A stretch of 64,000 nt of DNA from positions 7,130,001 to 7,194,000 of the forward strand of contig NZ_CP030047.1 of assembly GCF_015291625.1 (NCBI RefSeq), written 5' to 3'. This DNA comes from Bradyrhizobium sp. CCBAU 53421 (GTDB taxonomy: Bacteria; Pseudomonadota; Alphaproteobacteria; Rhizobiales; Xanthobacteraceae). Of this stretch, positions 43,613 through 52,617 are shown one piece after another. Within the stretch, counting starts at the first letter, position 1. Every line of letters begins with the position of its first letter. The notes under the pieces were generated by a model. That model saw only the letters and a program-made list of their open reading frames with translations. It did not search any database and had not been told where the DNA came from. A program made the translations under genes and the position numbers.

Positions 43613-44212
43613 ATGGGAATGGGACGCCCCCGCGCCTTCGACGCGGACGCCGCTTTGGACCGGGCCATGGACGTGTTCTGGCGCCACGGTTACGAGGGCG
43701 CGACGATCGCGCAGCTCACCGAGGCGATGAGCATCAATCCACCCAGCCTCTATGCCGCCTTTGGCAGCAAGGAAGGCCTGCTAAAGGCTGCGCTCGACCG
43801 TTACACCGAAAAGCGCGATGCCTGGATGGAGAAGGTTTTGGGCGCCTCCAGCGCCCGCGAGGTCGCCGAACGATTTCTGATCGAGCACGCCGACGCCCAG
43901 ACCGATCCCGCCAACCCGCCCGGCTGTCTGCTGGTCCAGGGCGGCCTGGCCTGCGGCACCGGCTCGGAGAACGTTCCATTCGAACTGGCGGCGCGCCGCA
44001 CCCGCACCGAGGACCAGCTGCGCGAGCGCTTTGTCCGCGCCAAGGCCGAACGCGACCTCGGTGAAAGCGCCGATCCGGTCACGCTGGCCCGCTATCTCTC
44101 CGCGGTCACGTCGGGCATGTGCGTGATGGCCTCCTCGGGCGCCGACCGCAATGCGCTGCGCGAGATCGCGGCGGTGTCGCTGAAGGCGTTCGACGAGCAG
44201 GCGAAGGGGTAG
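43613..44212 (+). CDS. TetR/AcrR-family transcriptional regulator
   Basis: A 199-residue repressor. The N-terminal helix-turn-helix spans about residues 7-50 (AALDRAMDVFWRHGYEGATI, then SLYAAFGSKEGLL). The C-terminal ligand domain includes PPGCLLVQGGLACG, a pattern of the NfxB/TetR_C branch that often controls RND pumps. The ATG at 43613 is used; the frame extends upstream, but that part is not TetR-like. It is divergent from the efflux operon, and a perfect palindrome lies in the shared gap, so it probably represses the pump. Confidence 0.9.
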   Translation: MGMGRPRAFDADAALDRAMDVFWRHGYEGATIAQLTEAMSINPPSLYAAFGSKEGLLKAALDRYTEKRDAWMEKVLGASSAREVAERFLIEHADAQTDPANPPGCLLVQGGLACGTGSENVPFELAARRTRTEDQLRERFVRAKAERDLGESADPVTLARYLSAVTSGMCVMASSGADRNALREIAAVSLKAFDEQAKG

Positions 44213-44264
44213 AACGGTTCACGTCAAGCGCGTGCGAGCTCCAGCGGGATTGGGAGTGACCGCG

Positions 44265-45989
44265 ATGAATCATTGGACCGGCTGGCTGCCAGGTCTCGAC
44301 ACGCTCCGTCGATATGAAGCGGCGTGGCTTCGACACGACGTCTTTGCCGGGCTTGTGCTCGCGACCATGCTGGTCCCGGTCGGCATCGCCTATGCGGAAG
44401 CGTCGGGCTTGCCCGGCATCTACGGGCTTTACGCAACGATCATCCCACTCCTCGTCTACGCGTTGTTCGGACCGAGCCGCATCCTCGTGCTGGGACCGGA
44501 CTCGGCGCTTGCAGCCGTCATCCTCGGCGTTGTCGTTCCGCTGTCGGGCGGCGATCCCCGGCGCGCGGCAGCGCTGGCCGCCATGATGGCCATCGTCTCC
44601 GGGACGGTCTGCATCGTGGCCGGCATCGCGCGGCTGGGATTCCTGACCGAGCTGCTGTCCAAGCCGATCCGCTACGGTTACATGAACGGCATTGCCCTGA
44701 CCGTGCTGATCAGCCAGCTGCCGAAGCTGTTCGGCTTCTCGATCGAAAGCGATGGACCTCTGCGCAGCGTCTGGGCGATCGGCGGAGCGATCCTTGACGG
44801 AAAGACAAATTGGGTCGCCCTCGGGATCGGCTTGGCCACCCTGGCGGCGATCCTGCTGCTCGCGCGCAACAAACGGCTACCGAGCATTCTGATTGCGGTC
44901 GTCGCGGCAACGGTCGTCACGGGGGTCTTCGATCTCGGCGCGCGCTATGGCGTAAAGATTCTGGGTCCGCTTCCGGAAGGCTTGCCGGGTTTTGCCATCC
45001 CCTGGATCGGCTATGGCGACATCGTGCAGGTGCTGATCGGCGGGTGCGCGGTCGCGCTGGTGTCATTCGCCGACACCAGCGTGCTGTCCCGGTCCTATGC
45101 GGCGAGATTGGGTGATCGCGTCGATCCCAACCAGGAGATGGTGGGGCTCGGCGCAGCCAATCTGGCGGCCGGCTTTTTTCAGGGCTTTCCGATCAGCAGC
45201 AGCAGCTCGCGCACGCCTGTCGCAGAAGCTGCCGGAGCGCGCACCCAATTGACCAGTGTCATCGGCGCGCTTGCCATCGCCTTTTTGCTGCTGATGGCGC
45301 CAAATCTGCTCGAGCATCTGCCCAACGCCGCGCTGGCCGCCGTCGTCATCGCCGCCGCACTCGGCCTGTTCGAGATCGGCGACCTCAGGCGAATCTACCG
45401 CATTCAGCAGTGGGAGTTCTGGCTATCGGTGGTTTGCTTTGTCGGCGTGGCCGTGCTGGGGGTGATTCCGGGAATTGGCCTTGCCATCGTGCTCGCCATC
45501 GTCGAGTTCCTGTGGGACGGCTGGCGGCCGCATTCCGCCGTGCTGGGCCGCGCCTCCGGCGTCAAGGGTTATCACGACATCACTCGATATCCGGGCGCCC
45601 GCCAAGTCCCCGGGCTGGTGCTGTTCCGGTGGGATGCGCCGCTATTCTTCGCCAACGCCGAGTTCTTCAAGGAGCGCGCGCTGGATGCCGTGGCAAAATC
45701 TCCGACGCCGGTGCGCTGGCTGGTGGTCGCGGCCGAGCCGGTCACCAGTGTGGACGTGACCGCCGGCGACATTCTCACCGAGCTGGACGAGGCGTTGCAC
45801 GCACAGAAGATCGAGCTGTGCTTTGCCGAGCTCAAGGATCCCGTCAAGGACAAGCTGAAGAAATTCGGCCTGCTGGCACAGCTTGGCGAGGACAACTTCT
45901 TCCCGACCATCGGCGCCGCGGTTTCGCGCTACCTCGAAATCAATACCGACGTGACCTGGGAGGACTGGGAAGACCGGGCTGACGCCTAG
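44265..45989 (+). CDS. SulP-family inorganic anion transporter with STAS domain
   Basis: A 574-residue permease. The N-terminal part has 10-14 helices with the SulP signature region MLVPVGIAYAEASGLPGIYG at about residues 35-55, followed by LYATIIPLLVYALFGPSR. The C-terminal STAS domain spans roughly 445-550 (LVLFRWDAPLFFANAEFF, and VDVTAGDILTELDE at the usual nucleotide-binding loop). Possible substrates are sulfate, bicarbonate or dicarboxylates. The ATG at 44265 has gggag upstream. It follows the TetR gene by 52 bp in the same direction and may be co-transcribed, without a clear functional link. Confidence 0.9.
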   Translation: MNHWTGWLPGLDTLRRYEAAWLRHDVFAGLVLATMLVPVGIAYAEASGLPGIYGLYATIIPLLVYALFGPSRILVLGPDSALAAVILGVVVPLSGGDPRRAAALAAMMAIVSGTVCIVAGIARLGFLTELLSKPIRYGYMNGIALTVLISQLPKLFGFSIESDGPLRSVWAIGGAILDGKTNWVALGIGLATLAAILLLARNKRLPSILIAVVAATVVTGVFDLGARYGVKILGPLPEGLPGFAIPWIGYGDIVQVLIGGCAVALVSFADTSVLSRSYAARLGDRVDPNQEMVGLGAANLAAGFFQGFPISSSSSRTPVAEAAGARTQLTSVIGALAIAFLLLMAPNLLEHLPNAALAAVVIAAALGLFEIGDLRRIYRIQQWEFWLSVVCFVGVAVLGVIPGIGLAIVLAIVEFLWDGWRPHSAVLGRASGVKGYHDITRYPGARQVPGLVLFRWDAPLFFANAEFFKERALDAVAKSPTPVRWLVVAAEPVTSVDVTAGDILTELDEALHAQKIELCFAELKDPVKDKLKKFGLLAQLGEDNFFPTIGAAVSRYLEINTDVTWEDWEDRADA

Positions 45990-46042
45990 AGAGTTTTCGA
46001 GCGAAGTGGGATACCGGTTCGCGTGAAGAAAACGCGTCAAAC
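45989..46042 (-). repeat. Dispersed ~55-bp repeat, copy D (inverted)
   Basis: Reverse complement begins gtttgacgcgttttcttcac and ends acttcgctcgaaaactctc. It overlaps the SulP stop codon. Same family as copies at 3761, 29665 and 38891, in opposite orientation. Confidence 0.78.
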
Positions 46043-46047
46043 AAATG

Positions 46048-46088
46048 GCTAGAGCCCCGTTCCGATTCAATCGGAACGGAGCTCTAGC
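46048..46088. repeat. Palindrome between convergent SulP and PPOX genes
   Basis: 18-bp arms (gctagagccccgttccga and its complement with one mismatch) around a 5-base loop. It is probably a shared terminator or another REP-type unit. Confidence 0.7.
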
Positions 46089-46112
46089 TTCACTCCCAGC
46101 CGTTCGCGCGAA

Positions 46113-46724
46113 TCACCACATCGTCTGCCGCGCGCGCTCCGGCCATTCGCGATCGTATTTTTCACCGCCGACCGTGTGCTCGCTCATCTCGGCGAGGATC
46201 TGGCCTGGCGTCGGCAAGGCGTTCGGATCAACCCGCTTGTCCGGATTCCAGAGGTCGAAGCGCACGATCGCGCGGGCGCACTGGAAATAGATCTCGTCAA
46301 CGGTCATCACGATCACCGTGCGCGGCGCCTTGCCTTCCGTCTTGAAGGAGGCGAGGAGCTCCGGCTCGGCCGAGACATAGGCGCGTCCGTTGACCCGCAG
46401 CGTGCTGCCCGAGCCCGGGATCAGGAACAGCAGCCCGACACGGGGATCGCGCACGATGTTGCGCAGCGAATCGCAGCGATTGTTGCCGCGCCGATCCGGC
46501 ATCATCAGCGTCTTCGCATCGTGGATGCGCACGAAGCCTGGCAGGTCGCCGCGCGGCGAGCAATCGAGCCCCTCGGGGCCGGAGGTCGCAAGCGACACGA
46601 ATGGCGACTTCTCGATGAGCACGCGATAGAGCGGCGTGACGTGATCGGCGACCTTCACGGTCGACGCGTCGTTCGGAAAGCCGTAGATCGCCTCAAGCTG
46701 CTCGATCGTGGAAATCACCGACAT
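46113..46724 (-). CDS. PPOX-class FMN protein (pyridoxamine-phosphate-oxidase-like)
   Basis: A 203-residue split-barrel flavoprotein of the MSMEG_1061-like PPOX group. Visible stretches are KSPFVSLATSGPEGLDCSPR (the FMN-facing strand pair), MMPDRRGNNRCDSL and VGLLFLIPGSGSTLRVNGRA. Members bind FMN or F420 and reduce or oxidise small substrates, but this group has no fixed reaction. It begins 34 bp after the phnN stop on the same strand, at the far end of the C-P lyase operon, and may be transcribed with it. Confidence 0.82.
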   Translation of the reverse strand: MSVISTIEQLEAIYGFPNDASTVKVADHVTPLYRVLIEKSPFVSLATSGPEGLDCSPRGDLPGFVRIHDAKTLMMPDRRGNNRCDSLRNIVRDPRVGLLFLIPGSGSTLRVNGRAYVSAEPELLASFKTEGKAPRTVIVMTVDEIYFQCARAIVRFDLWNPDKRVDPNALPTPGQILAEMSEHTVGGEKYDREWPERARQTMW

Positions 46725-46758
46725 TCGTGCTGTTCTCCTTTGTGGCTACTCGTTGCTG

Positions 46759-47355
46759 CTACTCATCCCAGCGTTCGCCCTTGATGATGCGGACAAGCTG
46801 TCGCGCGTGATATTCGGCGGTGCCGGAATTGACGATGGTGAAATCGGGCGTCGACGTGCTCTCGTCGACGGTGCGGGCCAGCCGCTGCGCGAGAAGGCCG
46901 TCGCTGCTGCGTGCCCGCATCGCAAGCCGCGCGGCCAGCACATCCGGCGGTGCCGTGACCAACACCACGACGGCATTGGCATAATTGCGGCGCGCCGCCG
47001 CGATCACCGTGCGCGAGACGTTCGCGATCACGCTGCGTCCGGCCCGGATCTCATTATTGATCGCCCGCGACAGTCCATAGCGATGGCCATGGGCTTCCCA
47101 GTGCATCGCATAGTCGCCGGCAGCGACCGCGCGCTGGAAAGCTTCCGCGCTGACCTCTTGATTGTCTTCCGACACTGAGGCCTCGCGGGTGATCAGGCGA
47201 CGCGGAAACACGACGTCGCGATCGTCGGCGCAGGCCGCCTTCGCCAGTCCCAGCAGCGTGTCCTTGCCCGCACCGCTCGGGCCGACCACCAGGATCAACC
47301 GGCCTGGCCCGATCGTGGTGGCGTGCTGCGCGGCGACGGCAGGGACTTCGCTCAT
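46759..47355 (-). CDS. phnN: Ribose 1,5-bisphosphate phosphokinase PhnN
   Basis: A 198-residue kinase that converts ribose 1,5-bisphosphate, the end product of the C-P lyase route, to PRPP using ATP. The P-loop is LILVVGPSGAGKDTLL near residue 20. The guanylate-kinase-like fold is seen in FPRRLITREAS and the lid region. The start at 47355 overlaps the phnM stop by four bases, showing translational coupling. It is the last phn gene of the leftward operon. The upstream in-frame start eight codons earlier is less likely because of that overlap. Confidence 0.93.
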   Translation of the reverse strand: MSEVPAVAAQHATTIGPGRLILVVGPSGAGKDTLLGLAKAACADDRDVVFPRRLITREASVSEDNQEVSAEAFQRAVAAGDYAMHWEAHGHRYGLSRAINNEIRAGRSVIANVSRTVIAAARRNYANAVVVLVTAPPDVLAARLAMRARSSDGLLAQRLARTVDESTSTPDFTIVNSGTAEYHARQLVRIIKGERWDE

Positions 47356-48506
47356 GCCACCCTGGCTCCTTCGCGCCACACGCTGCGCACCACGGGCAGA
47401 TCGCGCGCGACGTGGACGCGGATCAGATCGGCGCGCCTGCCGACCGCGATCTCGCCGCGATCGGTGAGGCCAACCGCTTCGGCCGGCGTCTTGGTCACGG
47501 TGCGGACGGCGGAGGCAAGATCGATCGCCGGCACATGCCGCGGTAGTTGCAGCGCCGCCATCAAGAGGCTCGACGGGATGTAGTCCGACGACAGGATGTC
47601 GAGCATGCCCTCATTGGCGAGATCGACGGCGGCGATGTTGCCGGAGTGCGAGCCGCCGCGCACCACGTTCGGCGCGCCCATCAGAATGTCGATGCCGGCG
47701 GCGTGCAGGCCGCGCGCGGCTTCCATCGTGGTCGGGAATTCCGCGACTGCGACCCTGTCGTTGACGGCGTCGACCACGTTCTCGTCCGTGGTGTCATCAT
47801 GGCTCGCCAGCGGAATCTTGTACTCATGCGCCAGCGCGACGATCGCGCGGGTGTTCGCCACCGCATATTCCTTCTGATAGGCGAAGCGCCGGGCGAACAG
47901 CACGTCGAGCTGGGCGTCGGTCATGCCGCCGCCCTTGCCGCGATAGTAGTCGCGCAGCTTCACCTCGTCGCGGAACTGGCGCTGGCCCGGCGTGTGATCC
48001 ATCAGCGACATCAGCCGTACGTCGGGCCGGTCGATCAGCTCCTTGGCCTCGGCGACGACATCGGGCATCGGCACCTCACAGCGCAGATGCAGGAAGTGAT
48101 CGGCGCGCAGCAGATTCTCCTCGCGCGCGGCCGAGATCGCCGCGGCCAGCACGCCGGCGCGGCCGTCGACGTCCTCGGCGCCGTCCTCGCGCCAGACCCG
48201 CAGCGAATCCAGCACCGTGGTGATGCCCGAGGTCGCGAGCTGCCCGTCATAGGAGATCACGGCGGCGACCGGATTCCAGAACACCTTCGGCCGCGGCACA
48301 TAGTGCATCTCGAGATGGTCGGTGTGCAGCTCGATCAGCCCGGGCATCAGGAGATCGCCGCCGGCGTCCTCCGCGGCCTCGGGCGCCCTGCCCTCGCCGA
48401 ACTCGGTGATCTTGCCGTCGGATATCGCAACCCAGCCCTGCTCGATCACGCGATCGGCGAGGACCAGCCGGGCGTTGCCGATGATGGTGTCTTGCTTGGC
48501 GGTCAT
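47352..48506 (-). CDS. phnM: Alpha-D-ribose 1-methylphosphonate 5-triphosphate diphosphatase PhnM
   Basis: A 384-residue amidohydrolase-superfamily enzyme. It removes diphosphate from ribose 1-methylphosphonate 5-triphosphate before C-P bond cleavage. Visible metal-site segments are LIELHTDHLEMHYVPRP near residue 60, LASHDDTTDENV, and [15 protein letters not shown]. The C-terminal LTDRGEIAVGRRADLIRV is the usual return strand. Thirteen bases separate it from phnL, and phnN overlaps its end. A second, more divergent PhnM lies at 62990. This copy is the canonical operon member. Confidence 0.95.
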   Translation of the reverse strand: MTAKQDTIIGNARLVLADRVIEQGWVAISDGKITEFGEGRAPEAAEDAGGDLLMPGLIELHTDHLEMHYVPRPKVFWNPVAAVISYDGQLATSGITTVLDSLRVWREDGAEDVDGRAGVLAAAISAAREENLLRADHFLHLRCEVPMPDVVAEAKELIDRPDVRLMSLMDHTPGQRQFRDEVKLRDYYRGKGGGMTDAQLDVLFARRFAYQKEYAVANTRAIVALAHEYKIPLASHDDTTDENVVDAVNDRVAVAEFPTTMEAARGLHAAGIDILMGAPNVVRGGSHSGNIAAVDLANEGMLDILSSDYIPSSLLMAALQLPRHVPAIDLASAVRTVTKTPAEAVGLTDRGEIAVGRRADLIRVHVARDLPVVRSVWREGARVA

Positions 48507-48519
48507 TTCAAACGGTCCT

Positions 48520-49230
48520 TCAGGCAGCGGCGGCGAACGAGGTCACGTCGACGATACGGTCGGCAATCAGATGGCGGATTTCGTCGTCATGGACAATCGC
48601 GACCATCGCGACGCCCCTGGTTTTCTTCTCCGCAATCAGCTCGACCACCACTGCGCGATTCGCCGCATCGAGCGATGCGGTCGGCTCGTCCAGCAGCAGG
48701 ATCGGCAGGTCGGAAATGAAGCCGCGCGCGATGTTGACGCGCTGCTGCTCGCCGCCGGAGAAGGTCGAGGGCGGCAAGGTCCACAGCCGCTCCGGAATGT
48801 TGAGCCGACGCAGCAATTGCCCGGCGCGCTCGCGGGCTTCCTCGCGCGCCACGCCGTTGACGATCAGCGGCTCGGCGACGACGTCGATGGTCGCCACCCT
48901 CGGCACCGCGCGCAGGAATTGGCTGACATAGCCAATGGTCGAGCGGCGGATGCTCAGCACCTGGCGCGGCTCGGCGGTCGCAAGGTCGACAACCTTGCCG
49001 TGGTGACGGATGCCGATCCGGCCGCTGTCGCAGCGGTAATTGCCGAAGATCATCTTCAGGATCGAGGATTTGCCGGCGCCCGACGGGCCCGACAGCACCA
49101 CGCATTCGCCCGGCTCGACGTGGAACGAGACTCCGCGCACCACGGGCAGCTCGACGCCGCCCTGCAAATGCATGGTGAAGGTCTTCTCGGCGTTGGCAAG
49201 TTCGATCATCGCGGTCATTGGCAAGCTCAT
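48520..49230 (-). CDS. phnL: C-P lyase ABC-type ATPase PhnL
   Basis: A 236-residue ABC ATPase associated with the C-P lyase core. It is needed for forming ribose 1-methylphosphonate triphosphate with PhnGHI, although its exact step is not settled. Walker A is LSGPSGAGKSSIL, the signature STFSGGEQQRVNIARG, and Walker B ILLLDEPTAS. There are no membrane segments and no permease partner, in line with a cytoplasmic enzyme role. The start at 49230 overlaps the phnK stop (ATGA), which settles the start choice over in-frame ATGs at 49218 and 49209. Confidence 0.95.
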   Translation of the reverse strand: MSLPMTAMIELANAEKTFTMHLQGGVELPVVRGVSFHVEPGECVVLSGPSGAGKSSILKMIFGNYRCDSGRIGIRHHGKVVDLATAEPRQVLSIRRSTIGYVSQFLRAVPRVATIDVVAEPLIVNGVAREEARERAGQLLRRLNIPERLWTLPPSTFSGGEQQRVNIARGFISDLPILLLDEPTASLDAANRAVVVELIAEKKTRGVAMVAIVHDDEIRHLIADRIVDVTSFAAAA

Positions 49231-50024
49231 GGCGGCAGTATCGAGGAAACGAGCAGCTGGGTATAGGGCTCGCGGGGATCGTCGAGCACCTGGTCGGTGA
49301 GACCGGTCTCGATGACGCGGCCGCCCTTCATCACCATCACGCGATGCGACAGCAGCCTCGCGACCGCGAGATCGTGGGTCACGACGATAGCGGCAAGGCC
49401 GAGTTCGCTGACGAGATTGCGCATCAGGTCGAGCAGGCGCGCCTGCACCGAGACGTCGAGGCCGCCGGTCGGCTCATCCATGAACACCAGCCGCGGCTCG
49501 GTGACGAGGTTGCGCGCGATCTGCAGCCGCTGCCGCATGCCACCGGAATAGGTCTTCGGCGCATCGTCGATGCGGCCGACATCGATCTCGACCCGGTCGA
49601 GCCAGGTCGACGCGGTGTCGCGGATCCGGCCGTAATGATTCCAGCCGACCGCCATCAGCCGCTCGCCAACATTGGCGCCGGCCGAAACACCCATGCGCAA
49701 TCCTTGCGCCGGATCCTGATGCACGAAGCCCCAGTCGGTGCGGAACAGGAAGCGCCGCTCGGCTTCGCCGAGCTCGGCGAGATCGCGCAGCACGCCGTCG
49801 CGCATCCGGTAGGACACCCGTCCCGCACTCGGCGCGAGCTGCGCCGAGAGCAGTTGCAGCAGCGTCGACTTGCCCGAACCGGACTCGCCGACGATCGCCA
49901 GCACCTCGCCGGGATAGAGCGCGAACGAGACGTCGCGGCAGGCCGGCAGCCGGCCGTAATTCTTGGCAAGCCCCTCGGCCACCAGCAGCGGCTGATCGGT
50001 GTCGAGGCTCGAAAGCTCAGACAT
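49227..50024 (-). CDS. phnK: C-P lyase complex ABC-type ATPase PhnK
   Basis: A 265-residue ABC ATPase that binds the PhnGHIJ core at PhnJ. Walker A is VGESGSGKSTLLQLL, the signature YSGGMRQRLQIARNL, and Walker B LVFMDEPTGGLD. It closely resembles oligopeptide-transport ATPases but sits in the C-P lyase operon without a permease. The ATG at 50024 overlaps phnJ by eight bases and gives a normal N-terminus; the longer frame upstream is arginine-rich and not conserved in character. Confidence 0.95.
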   Translation of the reverse strand: MSELSSLDTDQPLLVAEGLAKNYGRLPACRDVSFALYPGEVLAIVGESGSGKSTLLQLLSAQLAPSAGRVSYRMRDGVLRDLAELGEAERRFLFRTDWGFVHQDPAQGLRMGVSAGANVGERLMAVGWNHYGRIRDTASTWLDRVEIDVGRIDDAPKTYSGGMRQRLQIARNLVTEPRLVFMDEPTGGLDVSVQARLLDLMRNLVSELGLAAIVVTHDLAVARLLSHRVMVMKGGRVIETGLTDQVLDDPREPYTQLLVSSILPP

Positions 50025-50901
50025 GCGCCTTCTCCTTGTGCGGCGCCGCGCTCTCGGTGCCATGATGGCCGGCGGCCTGGCGCTGCTCGCAGAAGTCGGT
50101 GTCGGAGCAGACGAACATCCGCCCGCCCTGGTCGTCGGTGACGATCTCGTCGAGATAGGAGTTGTCGGCGCCGCACAGCGCGCAGGGCGCGTTGAAGCGG
50201 TAGCGCGTGAACGGGTGATCCTCGAAATCCAGCGAGACCACCGTGGTGTAGGGCGGGATCGCGTAGATCCGCTTCTCGCGGCCGGCGCCGAACAGCTGCA
50301 ATGCCGCGCAATTGTCCATCTTCGGATTGTCGAATTTCGGCGTCGGCGACGGGTCCATCACGTAGCGCGCGTTCACCTTCACCGGGTAGGCGTAGGCGGT
50401 CGCGATGTGGCCGAAGCGCGCGATGTCCTCGTAGAGCTTGACATGCATCAGCCCGTATTCGGCGAGTGCGTGCATCCGACGCGTCTCGGTCTCGCGCGGT
50501 TCGAGGAAACGCAGCGGTTCGGGGATCGGCACCTGATAGACCATCACCTGCCCGGCGTGCAGCGTCGCCTCGGGAATGCGGTGCCGGGTCTGGATCACGG
50601 TCGCGTCGGTGGTCGAGGTCGTGGTCGCGACGCCCGCGGTCTTGCCGAAGAATTTTCGGATCGAGATCGCGTTGGTGGTGTCGTCCGAACCCTGGTCGAT
50701 CACCTTCAGCACGTCGTCGGGACCGAGGATCGCTGCCGTCACCTGCACGCCGCCGGTGCCCCAGCCATAGGGCATCGGCATCTCGCGGCTCGCGAACGGC
50801 ACCTGATAGCCGGGAATCGCGATCGCCTTCAGGATGGCGCGGCGGATCATCCGTTTGGTCTGCTCGTCGAGATAGGCGAAGTTGTATGTCGGCGCGTTCA
50901 T
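50017..50901 (-). CDS. phnJ: Carbon-phosphorus lyase catalytic subunit PhnJ
   Basis: A 294-residue radical SAM-type enzyme that cleaves the C-P bond of ribose 1-methylphosphonate 5-phosphate to release alkane (methane from methylphosphonate) and a cyclic phosphate. The four cysteines are exactly spaced: CALC, then 21 residues, then C, then five residues, then C (in FVCSDTDFCEQR). This matches the three [4Fe-4S] ligands and the catalytic thiyl cysteine known in E. coli PhnJ. The start overlaps the phnI stop by four bases. It is the defining gene of the pathway. Confidence 0.97.
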   Translation of the reverse strand: MNAPTYNFAYLDEQTKRMIRRAILKAIAIPGYQVPFASREMPMPYGWGTGGVQVTAAILGPDDVLKVIDQGSDDTTNAISIRKFFGKTAGVATTTSTTDATVIQTRHRIPEATLHAGQVMVYQVPIPEPLRFLEPRETETRRMHALAEYGLMHVKLYEDIARFGHIATAYAYPVKVNARYVMDPSPTPKFDNPKMDNCAALQLFGAGREKRIYAIPPYTTVVSLDFEDHPFTRYRFNAPCALCGADNSYLDEIVTDDQGGRMFVCSDTDFCEQRQAAGHHGTESAAPHKEKAHV

Positions 50902-52001
50902 TCCGCGGCCTCCTGCATTTCAATGGCCTCGTTGGCCTCCGCGAACTCCTGCCGCAGCTTGCGCAGCAGGCCGAGCTCGGACTGGAAGTCGACGTAGTGC
51001 GGCAGCTTGAGATGCTCGACGAAGCCGGTCGACTGGACGTTGTCGGAGTGCGACATCACGAACTCCTCGTCCTGAGCCGGCGCCCCCGCCTCCTCGCCAA
51101 GCTCGCGCGCCCGCAGCGCGCGGTCGACCAGCGCCATCGACATGGTCTTGCGCTCGCTCTGGCCGAAGGCGAGGCCATAGCCGCGGGTGAAGCACGGCGC
51201 CTCTGTGGTCGAGCCCTTGAACTGGTTGACCATCTGGCACTCCGTCAGCTCGACCGAGCCGAGCGGCACCGCGAAGCCGACGTCTTCGGCAAAGAACTCG
51301 ACCTCGACCTCGCCGAAGCGGATTTCGCCGGCGAAGGGATGGTTGCGGCCGTAGCCGCGCTGCGTCGAATAGCCGAGCGCGAGCAGAAAACCCTCATCGC
51401 CGCGCGCCAGATTCTGCAGCCGCAGATCGCGATCGGCCGGGAAGCTCAGCGGCTCGCGCGTGAGGTCGCCGACCGGCGCGTCGCCATCTGCCTGCGGCGA
51501 GGATTCGATCAGGCCGTCGCGGCCGAGGATGTCGGTAACCCGCGGCGTTGCCGATTGCGAGGCGTCCGCTGTCGCCGGCTGTTCCGGCACGAAGCCTTCC
51601 GCGAGTTGCGGATCGAGCAGGCGATGGGTGTAGTCGAAGGTCGGCCCCAGGATCTGGCCGCCCGGAACGTCCTTGAAGGTCGAGGAGATGCGCCGCCGCA
51701 CCTGCATCTTGCCGGTGTTGACCGGCTCGGTGGCACCGAAGCGCGGCAGCGTGGCGCGGAAGGCACGCACCAGGAAGATCGCCTCGATCATGTCGCCGCG
51801 CGCCTGTTTGATCGCGAGCGCCGCAAGCTCGCGGTCGTAGAGCGAGCCTTCGGTCATCACGCGGTCGACACCGAGCGCGAGCTGCCCAGAGATCTGCGCC
51901 AGCGTCACCTCGAGCACATCGCGATCGCCGCGCCGCTCATGCGCCAGCAGCCGATGAGCGTTCTCGATGGCGCGCTCGCCTCCCTTGACGGCTACATACA
52001 T
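50898..52001 (-). CDS. phnI: C-P lyase core subunit PhnI
   Basis: A 367-residue nucleosidase-type subunit of the C-P lyase core. With PhnG, H and L it displaces adenine from ATP with the phosphonate to form the ribose 1-phosphonate triphosphate. Visible conserved stretches are VKGGERAIENAHRLL at the N-terminus, LAALAIKQARGDMIEAIFL near residue 75, and DNVQSTGFVEHLKLPHYVDF near the C-terminus. Its start is three bases from the phnH stop, and its end overlaps phnJ, so it is tightly coupled. Confidence 0.96.
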   Translation of the reverse strand: MYVAVKGGERAIENAHRLLAHERRGDRDVLEVTLAQISGQLALGVDRVMTEGSLYDRELAALAIKQARGDMIEAIFLVRAFRATLPRFGATEPVNTGKMQVRRRISSTFKDVPGGQILGPTFDYTHRLLDPQLAEGFVPEQPATADASQSATPRVTDILGRDGLIESSPQADGDAPVGDLTREPLSFPADRDLRLQNLARGDEGFLLALGYSTQRGYGRNHPFAGEIRFGEVEVEFFAEDVGFAVPLGSVELTECQMVNQFKGSTTEAPCFTRGYGLAFGQSERKTMSMALVDRALRARELGEEAGAPAQDEEFVMSHSDNVQSTGFVEHLKLPHYVDFQSELGLLRKLRQEFAEANEAIEMQEAAE

Positions 52002-52004
52002 CGC

Positions 52005-52613
52005 TCACACTCCGCTTGCGATCAGCCGCGTGGTGCGCGGGATCGCGACAATGTTGTCGTCATGGACCAGCACGACATCGATGCCGCGCGGGAACAAGGC
52101 TTCGTTGATCGACAGCCGCTGGAACAGATCGCGCGGCTTGATCATCGCCTGCAGCACCGCACTGCCGTCGATGCCGGGACCCTTCAACTCGAAAGCCGGG
52201 CCCTGCGTCAGGCTGTCGACCTGCAGGATCAGCGTGGTCGAACGGTCAGGATATTCGCTGCTGCCGAACGCGAAGCGCTCCAGCACCGGCAGGTTCGCCG
52301 CATCGCCGATCAGCGCGAAGCTCGCGATCGAGGGATCCGCGATCACCGGCGCGCTGGCGTGAAACTTGAGCCAGCGGGCGACGTCAGGCGTCGCCGACAT
52401 CGCGGCATCGAGCCAGATCGGCGTGTCGTGATCGAACAGCGTCAGCGCGACCGCGGCCGCGCCACGCATCATGCCGGCAGGCGTCCCGACGCTGGCGGCG
52501 ACGCGCTGCACGCTGCCCGGGCGCGCCATCGCATCCATCACGGAGCGGAACGTGGATTGCGCCGACAGCACCTTGTCGGCAAAGCCCGCGGGCATTTCGG
52601 CAATCGTCGTCAT
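52005..52613 (-). CDS. phnH: C-P lyase core subunit PhnH
   Basis: A 202-residue protein with a PLP-transferase-like fold but no catalytic lysine known; it is a structural and functional part of the PhnGHIJ core. Visible marks are FADKVLSAQSTFRSVMDAMA at about residues 10-30 (the conserved ARPG follows) and the internal FDHDTPIWLD. The ATG at 52613 fits the usual N-terminus and leaves four bases to the phnG stop. The longer open frame upstream overlaps phnG and is rejected. Confidence 0.94.
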   Translation of the reverse strand: MTTIAEMPAGFADKVLSAQSTFRSVMDAMARPGSVQRVAASVGTPAGMMRGAAAVALTLFDHDTPIWLDAAMSATPDVARWLKFHASAPVIADPSIASFALIGDAANLPVLERFAFGSSEYPDRSTTLILQVDSLTQGPAFELKGPGIDGSAVLQAMIKPRDLFQRLSINEALFPRGIDVVLVHDDNIVAIPRTTRLIASGV

Positions 52614-52617
52614 TGCA

